From Nisaea denitrificans DSM 18348 (GTDB taxonomy: Bacteria > Pseudomonadota > Alphaproteobacteria > Thalassobaculales > Thalassobaculaceae), in the NCBI RefSeq assembly GCF_000426505.1, contig NZ_AUFM01000011.1, positions 992,001-1,056,000 on the forward strand: a DNA stretch of 64,000 nt, given 5' to 3'. A program made the position numbers and the translations under genes. How positions within the stretch are numbered: the first letter of the stretch is position 1; every line of letters starts with the position of its first letter. A model generated the notes under the pieces. It searched no databases. It was not told the DNA's origin and saw only the letters and a program-made list of their open reading frames with translations. This document shows, piece after piece, positions 27,356-36,857 of the stretch.

Positions 27356-28936
27356 GCGATGTCGTTTCGGCCAGAACCGCCCGGCATCCAGAAACCGGTT
27401 CCATGCATCTTCTATCTCTTGATCCGCGCGGGCCATTTCCTCCCCGTGCCATCCGATGACAATTCCCGACGCCTTCATCAGATCGGGCATGTTCGCTCCG
27501 CTCTCCGGAGCAACAAGAGACTCCAACTGCTCAATGCATACCGCGTAGTCGTTTGCATAGCCGAGCAGGTCCTGCAATCGGGCCGCAGACTTGGAAAAGA
27601 TCTTGGCTTTTCTGGCCTCGAAAAGGGACGCGAAAAACTCAGAGGCATAGCGCATCTTCTTCATTTCGAGCCGTAACTCATGCTTCGCGGCAGTGTTGCC
27701 CTGAAGGGCCGTTCGTCCCATTTTGCGAACCTTGCGGTAGCATTTTTCGAGCTTTGACGCGGCAAATTCCTCACTCCGGGCCAGATGGTCGAAGGCGTCT
27801 TTTCCCTGGGAATTAGTCAGCGTTTCTATCAGCAGACCGAGTTGCAGCTGGAAAGAGGTAAACCGGGACGATGCGACGGCTGCCCGGGCGTCTCTGTACC
27901 CGGCCTCCTGCCGAACCTCAGCAAGCGCCCGGAGTTCCTTCAGCGCAGGAATATCTGCGCCAAGAGCGGCCTCGACGGGATCATGAAGATCAGCGATATA
28001 AACATCCCATTCACGCGCCTGGCCGAGGGAACCCGCAAGCCACTTTCCCTCTTCCCTGATGCGATCGATCAGCTCCGCGTCACCGAATGTCCGGAACATC
28101 CCGAGCGCGGCTCTCAAACGGCGCACTGCCACTCGCATCTGGTGCGGTCCTTCAGGGGCCATACTCTCCAGAATCGGGAACTCATTCGCAGCGATCTGCG
28201 TCTGGCAAGCCTTCAGGATCGCAACGGCCGCTTCATTGATCCGGCTTCCCCTAACCAACAGAGGCCGCCGCCCTTTGACCGGCTTCGGCTCCTTTGGAAC
28301 CTGCAATTCCCCCGCGCGGGTGGCCTTGCCGCGATATTCGATACGGACCGGAACATCATCGTTGATCGCACATGCCAACTCGAACAACGCGCTCGGCGTA
28401 CCGTCTTTGAGCTCGAGTTCCAGCTCGGAGATTGCCGTTTTTCGGGTACCCGAGCGAATCTCGCCTATATCGAGATCAGCCGAAATGAGAGCATCACCGA
28501 ACCGTCCGGCGTAGGTTACAAGACGGCTCGTTCTCCGGAAGTCCGTGACGAAAACGGGCTGCAGCCGTCCCCACACCCCGTCCCGGGTAAGCAAATCCCG
28601 AATCTCCGGCGCATGAATAAGGTCGAGAGTCGGCTCTTCGCCACTAACCCAGCCTTCGATCTCAATCCGCTGCGTGATACCGGCCTGCCAGCCGCTACCG
28701 ATCTTCAGGGTTTGAAGTTTCCGACGCCCCATCTCCCGGATGCGCAGGTTAATGCCGACGCTGGCGAGCTCTTTGTCTGGCGTGTCAAAATATGTCGACT
28801 TCAGATGAGCGGTCTTGGCCCGCTCACTACCTGACTTGACCAAAGACGGCAACCTCTTCAGCCGATTGACCCATTTCTCCGAGACCGCGAGCCGCAACTC
28901 CGATTCGGTCGGTAATGGCTCTGCTTTCCTACTCAT
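27344..28936 (-). CDS. CYTH and CHAD domain protein
   Basis: A 530-residue cytoplasmic protein. The N-terminal half is a CYTH (triphosphate tunnel) domain, seen in STYFDTPDKELASVGINLRI, in the Glu-rich strand ISELELELKDG and in the entry motif ESELR. The usual E-x-E-x-K ends in Arg here. The C-terminal half (about 235-525) is a CHAD domain, a helical bundle with conserved histidines (PHQMRVAVRRLRAALGMF, KHELRLEMKKMRYASEF) that binds inorganic polyphosphate. CYTH-CHAD proteins are inorganic triphosphatases. It overlaps sixA by 4 bases, so the pair is coupled. Confidence 0.9.
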   Translation of the reverse strand: MSRKAEPLPTESELRLAVSEKWVNRLKRLPSLVKSGSERAKTAHLKSTYFDTPDKELASVGINLRIREMGRRKLQTLKIGSGWQAGITQRIEIEGWVSGEEPTLDLIHAPEIRDLLTRDGVWGRLQPVFVTDFRRTSRLVTYAGRFGDALISADLDIGEIRSGTRKTAISELELELKDGTPSALFELACAINDDVPVRIEYRGKATRAGELQVPKEPKPVKGRRPLLVRGSRINEAAVAILKACQTQIAANEFPILESMAPEGPHQMRVAVRRLRAALGMFRTFGDAELIDRIREEGKWLAGSLGQAREWDVYIADLHDPVEAALGADIPALKELRALAEVRQEAGYRDARAAVASSRFTSFQLQLGLLIETLTNSQGKDAFDHLARSEEFAASKLEKCYRKVRKMGRTALQGNTAAKHELRLEMKKMRYASEFFASLFEARKAKIFSKSAARLQDLLGYANDYAVCIEQLESLVAPESGANMPDLMKASGIVIGWHGEEMARADQEIEDAWNRFLDAGRFWPKRHRSAS

Positions 28937-29451
28937 ACAAGATCCTTTGGAGCCACAAAGCGGCGTAACCGCCCCTTTCCGGGCGCGATCTCATTCCACG
29001 TGTCGATATCGAGCTCAATCTCCGCCAGAGCCCCGGTCGGAAACTTCTCCCGCACACGAGTCAGAGCTTCGCCTCCCGCTGTACTGCACAGAAACAAGGT
29101 TAATTGTGCCAGGCCAGGATTGTGCCCGATAAGCAGGAGCTTTTGAACATTGTCGGGAAGCTCGGACAGAACAGCAAAAATATCGTTCATGCTTGCTTCA
29201 TAGATCCGGGAGGTTTCCTCTACCGGGCAATTGCGGGGTAAATAAGGACGAACAATGTCCCGGGTCTGTACCGTTCGCCGGGCCGATGAGCAGAGAATGA
29301 GATCGGGTGCAATCTGCTCCTGCTTCATCATGATGCCTATAACCGCCGCTGAACGTTCGCCGCGCCGGTTCAATGGCCGCTCAAAGTCACTGTGAGCGGG
29401 GGCGTCCCAGCTGGACTTGGCATGACGCAACAGCAAAAGGGTTTTGCTCAC
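28933..29451 (-). CDS. sixA: SixA-type histidine phosphatase
   Basis: A 172-residue member of the histidine phosphatase superfamily. The catalytic RHG-type motif is LLLLRHAKSSW, followed by DFERPLNRRGERSA; the second catalytic His is in LIGHNPGLAQL. SixA removes phosphate from phosphohistidine in phosphorelay or PTS proteins, though substrate is not readable here. It is the upstream gene of the pair with the CYTH-CHAD protein (ATGA overlap). Confidence 0.88.
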   Translation of the reverse strand: MSKTLLLLRHAKSSWDAPAHSDFERPLNRRGERSAAVIGIMMKQEQIAPDLILCSSARRTVQTRDIVRPYLPRNCPVEETSRIYEASMNDIFAVLSELPDNVQKLLLIGHNPGLAQLTLFLCSTAGGEALTRVREKFPTGALAEIELDIDTWNEIAPGKGRLRRFVAPKDLV

Positions 29452-29615
29452 CAGGCGGCTCCCGTTTCTGAGGGCGATGGACCCGTATTTTTTGGCGCCA
29501 TAACCATTTCAGCCCCCTTTTAAAGAGCGCTAAATTGACAGCGCGTGCCGCTGCCGCCAAGGTCAAACAAGGCGGTTGCTCCGTACCGCATTATGTTTGT
29601 CCGCTGGAACCGTTT

Positions 29616-30185
29616 ATGAGCGCCGAAACCACGCCCCGAAATACCGCGCTCATTGATCCCGCGACAAAAGGTAATCAAATCGATTCCGGAAAAGCAGCAG
29701 ATATCCGCCCGCTCAAGCCGGAAGATATCGACAGCCTTGCTCTACTCACCCAGGAACTTCTCGCATTTTATGGCCTTCCGGCGCGAAACCAGCGCTCCTA
29801 TATGGCCCATATCATGACGTCGGAACTTTTTGAGCGGGACAACAATCTCAAGGTACTGGTCGCCGAAACAACCGCCGGATTGCAGGGATTTATCGCCTAT
29901 ACCGAAGTCTTCGCTCTCGCCAGCTGCCAGCGCAGCTTTTTCATTCAGGATCTTTTCGTCACGAGAAGAGCGCGTGCGTCCGGCGTAGGCGCCGGCCTGA
30001 TGGCCGAACTGGTACGCCAGGCGGAAGAATGCGGTGTCGAACAGATCGACTGGACAGCCGATCCCTGGAACGAGAAGGCGACGGCCTTTTACGAAAAGCT
30101 CGGCCCGTTGCTGAAGAGCGATAAAATTCTCTATCGCCTCGCCGGGTCTTCCCTGCGTCGATCCATGCAGGAACAGAAACTGTGA
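29616..30185 (+). CDS. GNAT family N-acetyltransferase
   Basis: A 189-residue acetyltransferase. After about 30 nonconserved residues the GNAT fold runs from IRPLKPEDIDSLALLTQELL; the acetyl-CoA loop is RRARASGVGAGLMAEL and the C-terminal block is DPWNEKATAFYEKLG. I chose ATG 29616, with GGAA 7 bases upstream; an in-frame ATG at 29535 would add 27 residues. Substrate unknown. It precedes cysK by about 100 bases. Confidence 0.85.
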   Translation: MSAETTPRNTALIDPATKGNQIDSGKAADIRPLKPEDIDSLALLTQELLAFYGLPARNQRSYMAHIMTSELFERDNNLKVLVAETTAGLQGFIAYTEVFALASCQRSFFIQDLFVTRRARASGVGAGLMAELVRQAEECGVEQIDWTADPWNEKATAFYEKLGPLLKSDKILYRLAGSSLRRSMQEQKL

Positions 30186-30291
30186 AATCCGCACCCGGCC
30201 GCTCACATTAAGGCCATACGAACTGGTAAGCGGACGGATCGAACACTAAGTTCGGGGCCTGATGGCCCGCACGTAATACCGGAGAAAAAGA

Positions 30292-31293
30292 ATGCAAATT
30301 CGCGATGGCTTCGTCGGCACAATCGGCAATACCCCGCTGATCAAACTGAAGCGCGCGTCGGAGGAAACCGGCTGCACCATCCTCGGCAAGGCCGAGTTCC
30401 TTAATCCGGGTGGTTCTGTAAAGGACCGTGCCGCGCTGGCGATCATTCGCGATGCCGAAGAACGCGGCGCCCTGCGCCCCGGCGGCGTGATCGTCGAGGG
30501 GACGGCCGGCAATACGGGCATCGGCCTTGCCCTTGTCGGCAATGCACTCGGTTACCGCTCCGTCATCGTCATGCCGGAAACCCAGAGCCAGGAGAAAAAG
30601 GACATGCTGCGCCTGGTCGGCGCGGATCTCCGGCTGGTTCCTGCGGCACCTTACAAGGACCCGAACAATTACGTGCGGTACTCCGGCCGTCTGGCCGAGG
30701 AAATTGCGGCAAGTGAGCCGAACGGCGCAATCTGGGCAAACCAGTTCGACAACGTCGCCAACCGCCATGGCCACTACACCACCACAGGCCCGGAAATCTG
30801 GGACCAGACGGACGGTACGGTCGACGGGTTCATCTGCTCTGTCGGAAGCGGCGGTACCATTGGCGGTGTCAGCATGGCACTGAAGGAGCGCAATCAGAAT
30901 GTGACGATCGGCCTTGCAGACCCCATGGGCTCGGCGATCTTCAACCACTATGCCCATGGTGAGCTGAAATCCGAAGGTGGCTCGATCACTGAAGGAATCG
31001 GGCAGGGCCGGATCACAAAAAACCTGGAAGGCATTACAGTCGATGCGCCTTTCCAGGTGACGGACGAGGAAGCCCTCGATGTGATCTTCAAACTGCTGAT
31101 GGAAGAAGGCCTCTGCATGGGCGGCTCGACCGGCATCAATGTCGCCGGCGCCGTCAAGCTCGCCAAACAGATGGGACCGGGACACACCATCGTGACGATC
31201 CTGTGCGACTGGGGACACCGCTACCAGACCAAGATCTTCAATCCGGAGTTCCTGAAAGAAAAAGGACTGCCCGTACCGAGTTGGTTGGTCTGA
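30292..31293 (+). CDS. cysK: Cysteine synthase A
   Basis: A 333-residue PLP enzyme that makes cysteine from O-acetylserine and sulfide. The PLP lysine is in NPGGSVKDRAAL, the substrate loop in GTAGNTGIGLA, and the phosphate-binding loop in SVGSGGTIGG. It has a good ribosome-binding site (GGAG, 8 bases before ATG). It is followed 23 bases later by sseA, linking cysteine synthesis to sulfur transfer. Confidence 0.93.
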   Translation: MQIRDGFVGTIGNTPLIKLKRASEETGCTILGKAEFLNPGGSVKDRAALAIIRDAEERGALRPGGVIVEGTAGNTGIGLALVGNALGYRSVIVMPETQSQEKKDMLRLVGADLRLVPAAPYKDPNNYVRYSGRLAEEIAASEPNGAIWANQFDNVANRHGHYTTTGPEIWDQTDGTVDGFICSVGSGGTIGGVSMALKERNQNVTIGLADPMGSAIFNHYAHGELKSEGGSITEGIGQGRITKNLEGITVDAPFQVTDEEALDVIFKLLMEEGLCMGGSTGINVAGAVKLAKQMGPGHTIVTILCDWGHRYQTKIFNPEFLKEKGLPVPSWLV

Positions 31294-31316
31294 CGGCGCA
31301 AAGCGGGAGGAAAACG

Positions 31317-32171
31317 ATGAATTACAAGAATCCAGAAGCACTCGTCGAGACAGCTTGGTTGGCCGAGAATCTCGGCAATCCAGCAGTCAAGATCCTGGAT
31401 GCCAGCTACCACCTGCCGGGCATAGATCGCGACGCGGACACGGAATATCTCAAAAAGCACATCCGAGGCGCCGGACGCTTCGATATCGACGATGTGAAAG
31501 ACCCCGCCGCCACCCTGCCCCATATGATTCCGGACGCCGAGACATTCGCCGCGAAGGTCGGCGCGATGGGAATATCGAACGATGACCTCGTCGTCGTCTA
31601 CGATGTCTACGGTATGATGAGTGCAGCCAGGGTCTGGTGGATGTTCCGGCTGTTCGGGCATGACAAGGTCGCTGTCCTGAATGGCGGATTGCCAAAATGG
31701 CTGGCCGAAGACCGGCCCGTGGCCTCAGGCGCGGAAACACGACCGTTAGCCAGCTTCACGGCGACCTTCCGCAAAGAGCTGGTTACCGACCTCAAAGCTC
31801 TCAGCGACAACATCGGCAGTGGCTCCAGGGCGGTTCTTGATGCCCGTGCGGCCGAACGCTATGCCGGAACGGCCCCTGAACCCCGGGCCGGTCTGCGCAG
31901 CGGTCATATCCCCGGCAGCCTCAGTATGCCATTCGGTACCCTGCTAAACGCGGACAAGACATTTCTGCCTGCAGACGCCTTGCGCGACCGTTTCGAGGCC
32001 GGTCTCGGCCTTGATTTCGCGCAACCGGTCTCGACAACCTGCGGGTCCGGCGTAACCGCCTGTATCCTGTCGCTCGGCCTTTACCTGCTAGGCAAGGAAG
32101 ACGTCGCCGTTTACGACGGCTCCTGGAGCGAATGGGGCGCGCACCCGGAAACGCCAGTCGAAACATCCTGA
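31317..32171 (+). CDS. sseA: 3-mercaptopyruvate sulfurtransferase
   Basis: A 284-residue protein with two rhodanese domains. The catalytic cysteine is in the C-terminal domain, in TTCGSGVTACIL, and the CGSGVT loop is the one typical of mercaptopyruvate rather than thiosulfate sulfurtransferases. The ATG at 31317 has GGGAGG nearby; a longer reading would overlap cysK. It is translated just before the tandem acetyltransferase gene (11-base gap). Confidence 0.93.
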   Translation: MNYKNPEALVETAWLAENLGNPAVKILDASYHLPGIDRDADTEYLKKHIRGAGRFDIDDVKDPAATLPHMIPDAETFAAKVGAMGISNDDLVVVYDVYGMMSAARVWWMFRLFGHDKVAVLNGGLPKWLAEDRPVASGAETRPLASFTATFRKELVTDLKALSDNIGSGSRAVLDARAAERYAGTAPEPRAGLRSGHIPGSLSMPFGTLLNADKTFLPADALRDRFEAGLGLDFAQPVSTTCGSGVTACILSLGLYLLGKEDVAVYDGSWSEWGAHPETPVETS

Positions 32172-32182
32172 AGGAGGCCGTC

Positions 32183-33253
32183 GTGGCTTTGCACGTACGC
32201 CCCATTGCGGGCGGCGATATCGATTCCGTTGTCGCGCTCTGGAAAGAGGCAGGTCTCACCGTTCCGCACAACGATCCTTATGAGGACATCCACTTCTGCC
32301 GCGCCAGCCCAAATGCAGAAATCCTGCTCGGGTTCGATGGTCAGGAACTGGCAGCCGCCACCATGGTCGGTCACGATGGGCATCGCGGCTGGTACTATTA
32401 TGTCGGGGTGGCCCCGGGCCGACAGACGAGCGGGCTTGGCCGGGAGATCATGTCCGCCGCCGAGGAATGGCTGAAAGAGCGCGGTGTCGGCAAGGCCCAG
32501 CTTATGATCCGGCCAGCTAATACCAAGGTAAAAGACTTCTACGAGCGACTTGGCTATGTCCAGGAAGACCGCCTTGTCATGGCGAAGCGGTTCGGTCCGG
32601 TGCCGGATTGGCAGACCGGGCAGACCGAAACGACGGTTATCCACCTGGAAATGCTTTCCCGGCCAGACCGGGAGCCGGCACGGCCGCCGGAGATCGGCAA
32701 ACGGATCGTGCTGGAACGAATGGCCGTTCCCAGCGTGCGGTTTTACCGGTTCCTCTATGACGGGGTCGGCGGCGACTGGACCTGGGTGTCTCGACGGATC
32801 ATGGATGACGAAACGCTGGCGGCAGCCCTCTCACGCGCAGGAGCCGAATATTACCTGCTGAGTGTGGATGGAGAGCCAGCCGGGTTCTGTGAGCTTGAGC
32901 GCAGTCAGAACGGCAAGGACGTGGAGCTGTCCTATTTTGGCTTGTTGCCGGGATTCATCGGGATCGGTATCGGGCGCTATTTCATCGACGCTGCCATAGA
33001 TCTCGCATGGCAGCCAGAAACAGAACGCGTCTGGGTCCATACCTGTGACCTCGATCACCCCCGCGCCCTCGGCAATTACCAGAGAGCCGGGTTCGTGCCC
33101 TACGCACGGGAGGTCGAGATCCTGCCAGACCCGCGGCTTGCAGGGCTGCCGCTCCCCCCGCACTCTTCGGATCGCGGACATGCGCCGAACAGCCTGTTCC
33201 GGGATCGTGCGGCAGCGGAGAAACTTCCGTTGGCCGACGGTGCCACGCGCTGA
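32183..33253 (+). CDS. Tandem GNAT-domain acetyltransferase
   Basis: A 356-residue protein with two GNAT domains. The first (about 1-150) resembles YpeA-type proteins: IAGGDIDSVVALWKEAGLT, then the acetyl-CoA loop GRQTSGLGREIM. The second (about 180-335) has DDETLAAALSRA, YFGLLPGFIGIGIGRYFID and a C-terminal HPRALGNYQRAGF block. I chose the GTG at 32183 because AAGGAGG lies 5 bases upstream; an ATG at 32132 would overlap sseA. Substrates are unknown. Confidence 0.85.
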   Translation: MALHVRPIAGGDIDSVVALWKEAGLTVPHNDPYEDIHFCRASPNAEILLGFDGQELAAATMVGHDGHRGWYYYVGVAPGRQTSGLGREIMSAAEEWLKERGVGKAQLMIRPANTKVKDFYERLGYVQEDRLVMAKRFGPVPDWQTGQTETTVIHLEMLSRPDREPARPPEIGKRIVLERMAVPSVRFYRFLYDGVGGDWTWVSRRIMDDETLAAALSRAGAEYYLLSVDGEPAGFCELERSQNGKDVELSYFGLLPGFIGIGIGRYFIDAAIDLAWQPETERVWVHTCDLDHPRALGNYQRAGFVPYAREVEILPDPRLAGLPLPPHSSDRGHAPNSLFRDRAAAEKLPLADGATR

Positions 33254-33278
33254 TCCTGGCCCCATGAATTAGAAATGC

Positions 33279-33313
33279 GAAGGGCGCGCGCGATCTCTCG
33301 CAGCGCGCCCTTC
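33279..33313. terminator. GC-rich hairpin between convergent genes
   Basis: GAAGGGCGCGC pairs perfectly with GCGCGCCCTTC (11 bases, 13-base loop) between the tandem GNAT gene and aapP, which converge. No T-run follows on either strand, so it may stop transcription from both sides only weakly or protect 3' ends. Confidence 0.6.
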
Positions 33314-33369
33314 CGGAGGGTCCCCCGTTGTCCCCCCCTCCCAGACTGTATAAGCCCAGACTGAATGTG

Positions 33370-34161
33370 TTAGTGCGCCAGGATCTGGCTCAGGAACAGC
33401 TTTGTACGATCAGAACGCGGGTTCGTGAAGAACTCTTCTGGTGTGTTCTGTTCGACGATCTCGCCGTAATCCATGAAGATCACGCGATCGGCCACTCGCT
33501 TGGCAAAGCCCATCTCGTGAGTCACCACAAGCATGGTCATGCCGGATTCCGCGAGCTCGACCATCACGTCCAGCACTTCTGAAATCATTTCCGGATCAAG
33601 GGCCGAGGTCGGCTCATCGAACAGCATGATCTGCGGATTCATGCAGAGAGACCGCGCGATGGCGACACGCTGCTGCTGGCCGCCGGATAGCTGCCCCGGG
33701 TATTTATTGGCCTGTTCCGGGATCTTCACACGCTCCAGATATTCCATCGCCAATTCTTCGGCTTCGGCCTTTGGCGTCTGCTTCACCCAGATCGGGGCGA
33801 GCGTGCAGTTTTCCAGCACCGTCAGGTGCGGGAACAAATTGAAGCTCTGGAACACCATGCCGACATCGCTGCGGATCGCATCGATGTTCTTCAGGTTGTT
33901 GTCGAGCGTCACGCCGTTGACGATGATATCGCCGCCCTGATGCTCTTCCAGACGGTTGATACAACGGATAAGCGTCGATTTACCGGACCCTGACGGGCCG
34001 CAGATAACGATTTTCTCACCCTGATGAACCGAGAGGTTCACATCTTTCAGGACGTGGAACTCTCCGTACCACTTATTAACGCCAGCCAGTTCAATGACGA
34101 CTTCATCGCCCTTGGTGGACTTGACCGTTTGTTTTGTTTCGACCTGAGCGTCCATGCTCAT
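33370..34161 (-). CDS. aapP: General L-amino-acid ABC transporter, ATP-binding protein AapP
   Basis: A 263-residue ATPase of the polar amino-acid import class. Walker A is [20 protein letters not shown], the signature LSGGQQQR, Walker B IMLFDEP, with SALDPEM and VTHEMGFA following, exactly as in GlnQ/AapP. It is the last gene of the minus-strand aapJQMP operon, 50 bases after aapM. Confidence 0.95.
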   Translation of the reverse strand: MSMDAQVETKQTVKSTKGDEVVIELAGVNKWYGEFHVLKDVNLSVHQGEKIVICGPSGSGKSTLIRCINRLEEHQGGDIIVNGVTLDNNLKNIDAIRSDVGMVFQSFNLFPHLTVLENCTLAPIWVKQTPKAEAEELAMEYLERVKIPEQANKYPGQLSGGQQQRVAIARSLCMNPQIMLFDEPTSALDPEMISEVLDVMVELAESGMTMLVVTHEMGFAKRVADRVIFMDYGEIVEQNTPEEFFTNPRSDRTKLFLSQILAH

Positions 34162-34211
34162 GTTGTTAACTCCTTGGCTCGATACGCTGAAAAGGAATGG
34201 ACCTGCCGGGG

Positions 34212-35567
34212 TTATCTCCCGGCCTGCCCTGCTCCCAGCGTCCGTTCAAGATGCTGGCTGTATTTCGACATGACGAAACAGAGAACGAAATACAAAGCTG
34301 CTCCGAAGACAAGCGGCTCCGTGTGGATACCGTTCCATTGCGGGTTTTGACTGACGGCCTTCAACATCAGAAGCAGGTCATACAGTCCGACGATGGAGAC
34401 CAGTGTGGTATCCTTCAAAAGGCCGATGAAGCTACCGACAATATTCGGGATCATCAGTTTCAGAGCCTGCGGCATGACGATCAGAGTCATCATTTTCCAG
34501 TAGCTCAGACCCAGAGCCTGCGCCGCTTCATACTGTCCTTTCGGAATGGCCTGAAGACCGCCACGCACCGTTTCCGCCATATAGGCCGAGGAAAAAATAC
34601 AAACCGCGATGATCGCCTGAACGATCTTCACCGGGTTGATTGCCTCGGGCAGGAACAGCGGCACCATGGTTACCGCCATGAAAAGCACGGTAATCAACGG
34701 CACAGACCGGAACAGCTCGATAAAGGACACGCAGAAAACCCGGATGACCGGCATTTTCGAGCGGCGGCCCAGAGCCAGCACAATGCCGGCCGGCAACGAA
34801 ACCGCAATCCCGATCCCGGAAATCACCAGAGTGACAAACAAACCGCCCCAGAGGTTGGTTGATTGCGATGTGATATCCCAGCTGGATTGCCATGCAAAAG
34901 CAACGGCGAACACAACCAGACAGGCGGCAAATACCGGGTATTTATGCGTGGCTTCCGGCTTTGCGGAAAACCCGCTGGCCTGAACGATAGCCGCCCAAAG
35001 CGACTTACCCGTAGCCATGGACAGCAAGGTATGGGCCCAGCTGAAAATGAAGGACGTGATCGCAATAGAGATCATGACCTGAAGGAAAAGCCCCTTTTCG
35101 CCCCCGGCGAAGAGATACCCGAGGAGGAACGGAGAGATCAGGATGGCGGATGCGCCAATTGCGATCTTCGATGTCACCCGCGGAAGCCAGAACGGCAGCA
35201 TCCAGAGGATGAGTGTTCCGAAGCCCAGATTTACCCGCCAGACTTCCTCATCCGGATAGCGGCCATAGATGAAATTCTTCATCCAATGGCTGACACCGGC
35301 CCAGCACGCTCCCGAAAGCCCGACCTTGTCGAGGCATTCGCGACGTGAGTTGGCCTCCCATACAGCATTCACGATCGCCCACTCGAAGGTGTTCGAAACG
35401 ATAACCCAGATCACATAGAGCGACAGGATGGTCAGGAATGCATTCAATGGGCTACTAAACAGGTTCTTCCGGACCCAGCCGATGGCACCGACTGTATTCG
35501 GTGGCGGCGGCAGGCTGGGTTTTGGCTTGAAGACAACTTCTGAAGACGATGCGTCAAGATTTGTCAT
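34212..35567 (-). CDS. aapM: General L-amino-acid ABC transporter, permease AapM
   Basis: A 451-residue inner-membrane permease, longer than usual HisM-type permeases because of extra N-terminal helices (residues 25-220), which is characteristic of AapM. The transporter's EAA loop is visible as [21 protein letters not shown], the contact site for AapP. It starts 3 bases after aapQ. Confidence 0.94.
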   Translation of the reverse strand: MTNLDASSSEVVFKPKPSLPPPPNTVGAIGWVRKNLFSSPLNAFLTILSLYVIWVIVSNTFEWAIVNAVWEANSRRECLDKVGLSGACWAGVSHWMKNFIYGRYPDEEVWRVNLGFGTLILWMLPFWLPRVTSKIAIGASAILISPFLLGYLFAGGEKGLFLQVMISIAITSFIFSWAHTLLSMATGKSLWAAIVQASGFSAKPEATHKYPVFAACLVVFAVAFAWQSSWDITSQSTNLWGGLFVTLVISGIGIAVSLPAGIVLALGRRSKMPVIRVFCVSFIELFRSVPLITVLFMAVTMVPLFLPEAINPVKIVQAIIAVCIFSSAYMAETVRGGLQAIPKGQYEAAQALGLSYWKMMTLIVMPQALKLMIPNIVGSFIGLLKDTTLVSIVGLYDLLLMLKAVSQNPQWNGIHTEPLVFGAALYFVLCFVMSKYSQHLERTLGAGQAGR

Positions 35568-35570
35568 GGC

Positions 35571-36773
35571 TCACCGCTCCTTCAACTGAACGAGCTTGTT
35601 GTAGTAATTCAGTGCTCCGGAAATCGTCAGGCTGACGGTCATGTAGAAGAACATCACCATGGCCACGATCTCGATCGCATGACCGGACTGGTTCAGCGAG
35701 GTCTGCATGAAGACCGCAACGAGATCAGGAAAGCCCACGGCAATCGCCAGGGACGAGTTCTTGACCACGTTCATCCAGTTACTGATCAGCGGCGGAACGA
35801 TTGCTCGCATGGCCTGCGGGATGATGACCAACCGCAGCGTAAGTCCCGGTTTCAACCCGAGTGAATACGAGGCTTCGGTCTGACCGTGACTAACCGACAG
35901 AATTCCCGCCCTCACCATCTCTGCGATAAAGCACGCATGGTAAATTACGAGAGCGATGAAAACCGCGAGGAAAGCCGGTGGAACTGATGATCCGCCAGCG
36001 AAATTGAATCCCTTCAGAACCGGGATATCCCACTGCAGCGGGGAGCCGGTTATCAGGAACATCACCATCGGAAAACCGATAATGATGCCCACACCGGTCC
36101 AGAAAGCCGGGAACCGTACACCTGTCGCGTTTTGCCGCCTCTTGGCCCAAATCGCGATGCCATACGCAACGATCACGGATATCAGAAGCGTGACCATGGT
36201 CAGCCAGAAAAGATCGCCGGGAACCGGTGCGGGGAAATAAAGCCCGCGGTTGTTCAGCTGGAAGAGTTCAAGGCTGAGAATATCGAGACTGTTCTTCGGT
36301 CGCGGCAGGATCGCGAAAACAGCGAGATACCAAAACAGGATCTGCAGCAGCAATGGCGTATTACGCAATATTTCGACGTACCAGGACGCCAGCTGCGCAA
36401 CCATCCAGTTTTTCGAAAGCCGCATTATGCCGACGAAAAAGCCAAGCATCGTCGTCGCCACGATGGCAAGGAACGACAGCAGAAGCGTGTTGGTGATGCC
36501 TACCAGATAGACCCACAGGTAGCTGTCACCGGCTTCGTAAGGAATAATCGAGAATGCGATCGAGAATCCGGCGGTACTTCCGAGGAAGTCAAACCCGGAG
36601 CTCATCCCACGCGCTTCAAGATTCTGAGACGTGTTCGAGAAGAGATACCAGCCGCCCCACATAACGACTGCAAACACGATAATTTGGTAGAATATGGATC
36701 GGTAACGTTCGTCGTTCACTATTACTGAGAACGATGAACCCTGTCCCGACGCCCCTCTGTCAACGACAGCCAT
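35571..36773 (-). CDS. aapQ: General L-amino-acid ABC transporter, permease AapQ
   Basis: A 400-residue permease with the AapQ layout: an N-terminal helix (IFYQIIVFAVVMWGGWYLF), the EVLRNTPLLLQ-like block (EILRNTPLLLQILFWY), and the EAA loop TEASYSLGLKPGLTLRLVII. It pairs with AapM to form the translocation pore. A hairpin separates it from aapJ. Confidence 0.94.
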   Translation of the reverse strand: MAVVDRGASGQGSSFSVIVNDERYRSIFYQIIVFAVVMWGGWYLFSNTSQNLEARGMSSGFDFLGSTAGFSIAFSIIPYEAGDSYLWVYLVGITNTLLLSFLAIVATTMLGFFVGIMRLSKNWMVAQLASWYVEILRNTPLLLQILFWYLAVFAILPRPKNSLDILSLELFQLNNRGLYFPAPVPGDLFWLTMVTLLISVIVAYGIAIWAKRRQNATGVRFPAFWTGVGIIIGFPMVMFLITGSPLQWDIPVLKGFNFAGGSSVPPAFLAVFIALVIYHACFIAEMVRAGILSVSHGQTEASYSLGLKPGLTLRLVIIPQAMRAIVPPLISNWMNVVKNSSLAIAVGFPDLVAVFMQTSLNQSGHAIEIVAMVMFFYMTVSLTISGALNYYNKLVQLKER

Positions 36774-36815
36774 ATAGCCGATCTCCGCGTAAGGTTAAGT
36801 GATCCAATAGAACAG

Positions 36816-36842
36816 AGGCCCGGCCGATTTACGACCGGGCCT
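36816..36842 (-). promoter_or_regulatory. Hairpin between aapJ and aapQ
   Basis: AGGCCCGG pairs with CCGGGCCT (8 bases, 11-base loop) just after the aapJ stop. There is no T-run. Hairpins of this type after binding-protein genes often raise binding-protein mRNA over that of the permeases; that role is inferred. Confidence 0.5.
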
Positions 36843-36857
36843 GCTGTCTTGGATGTC

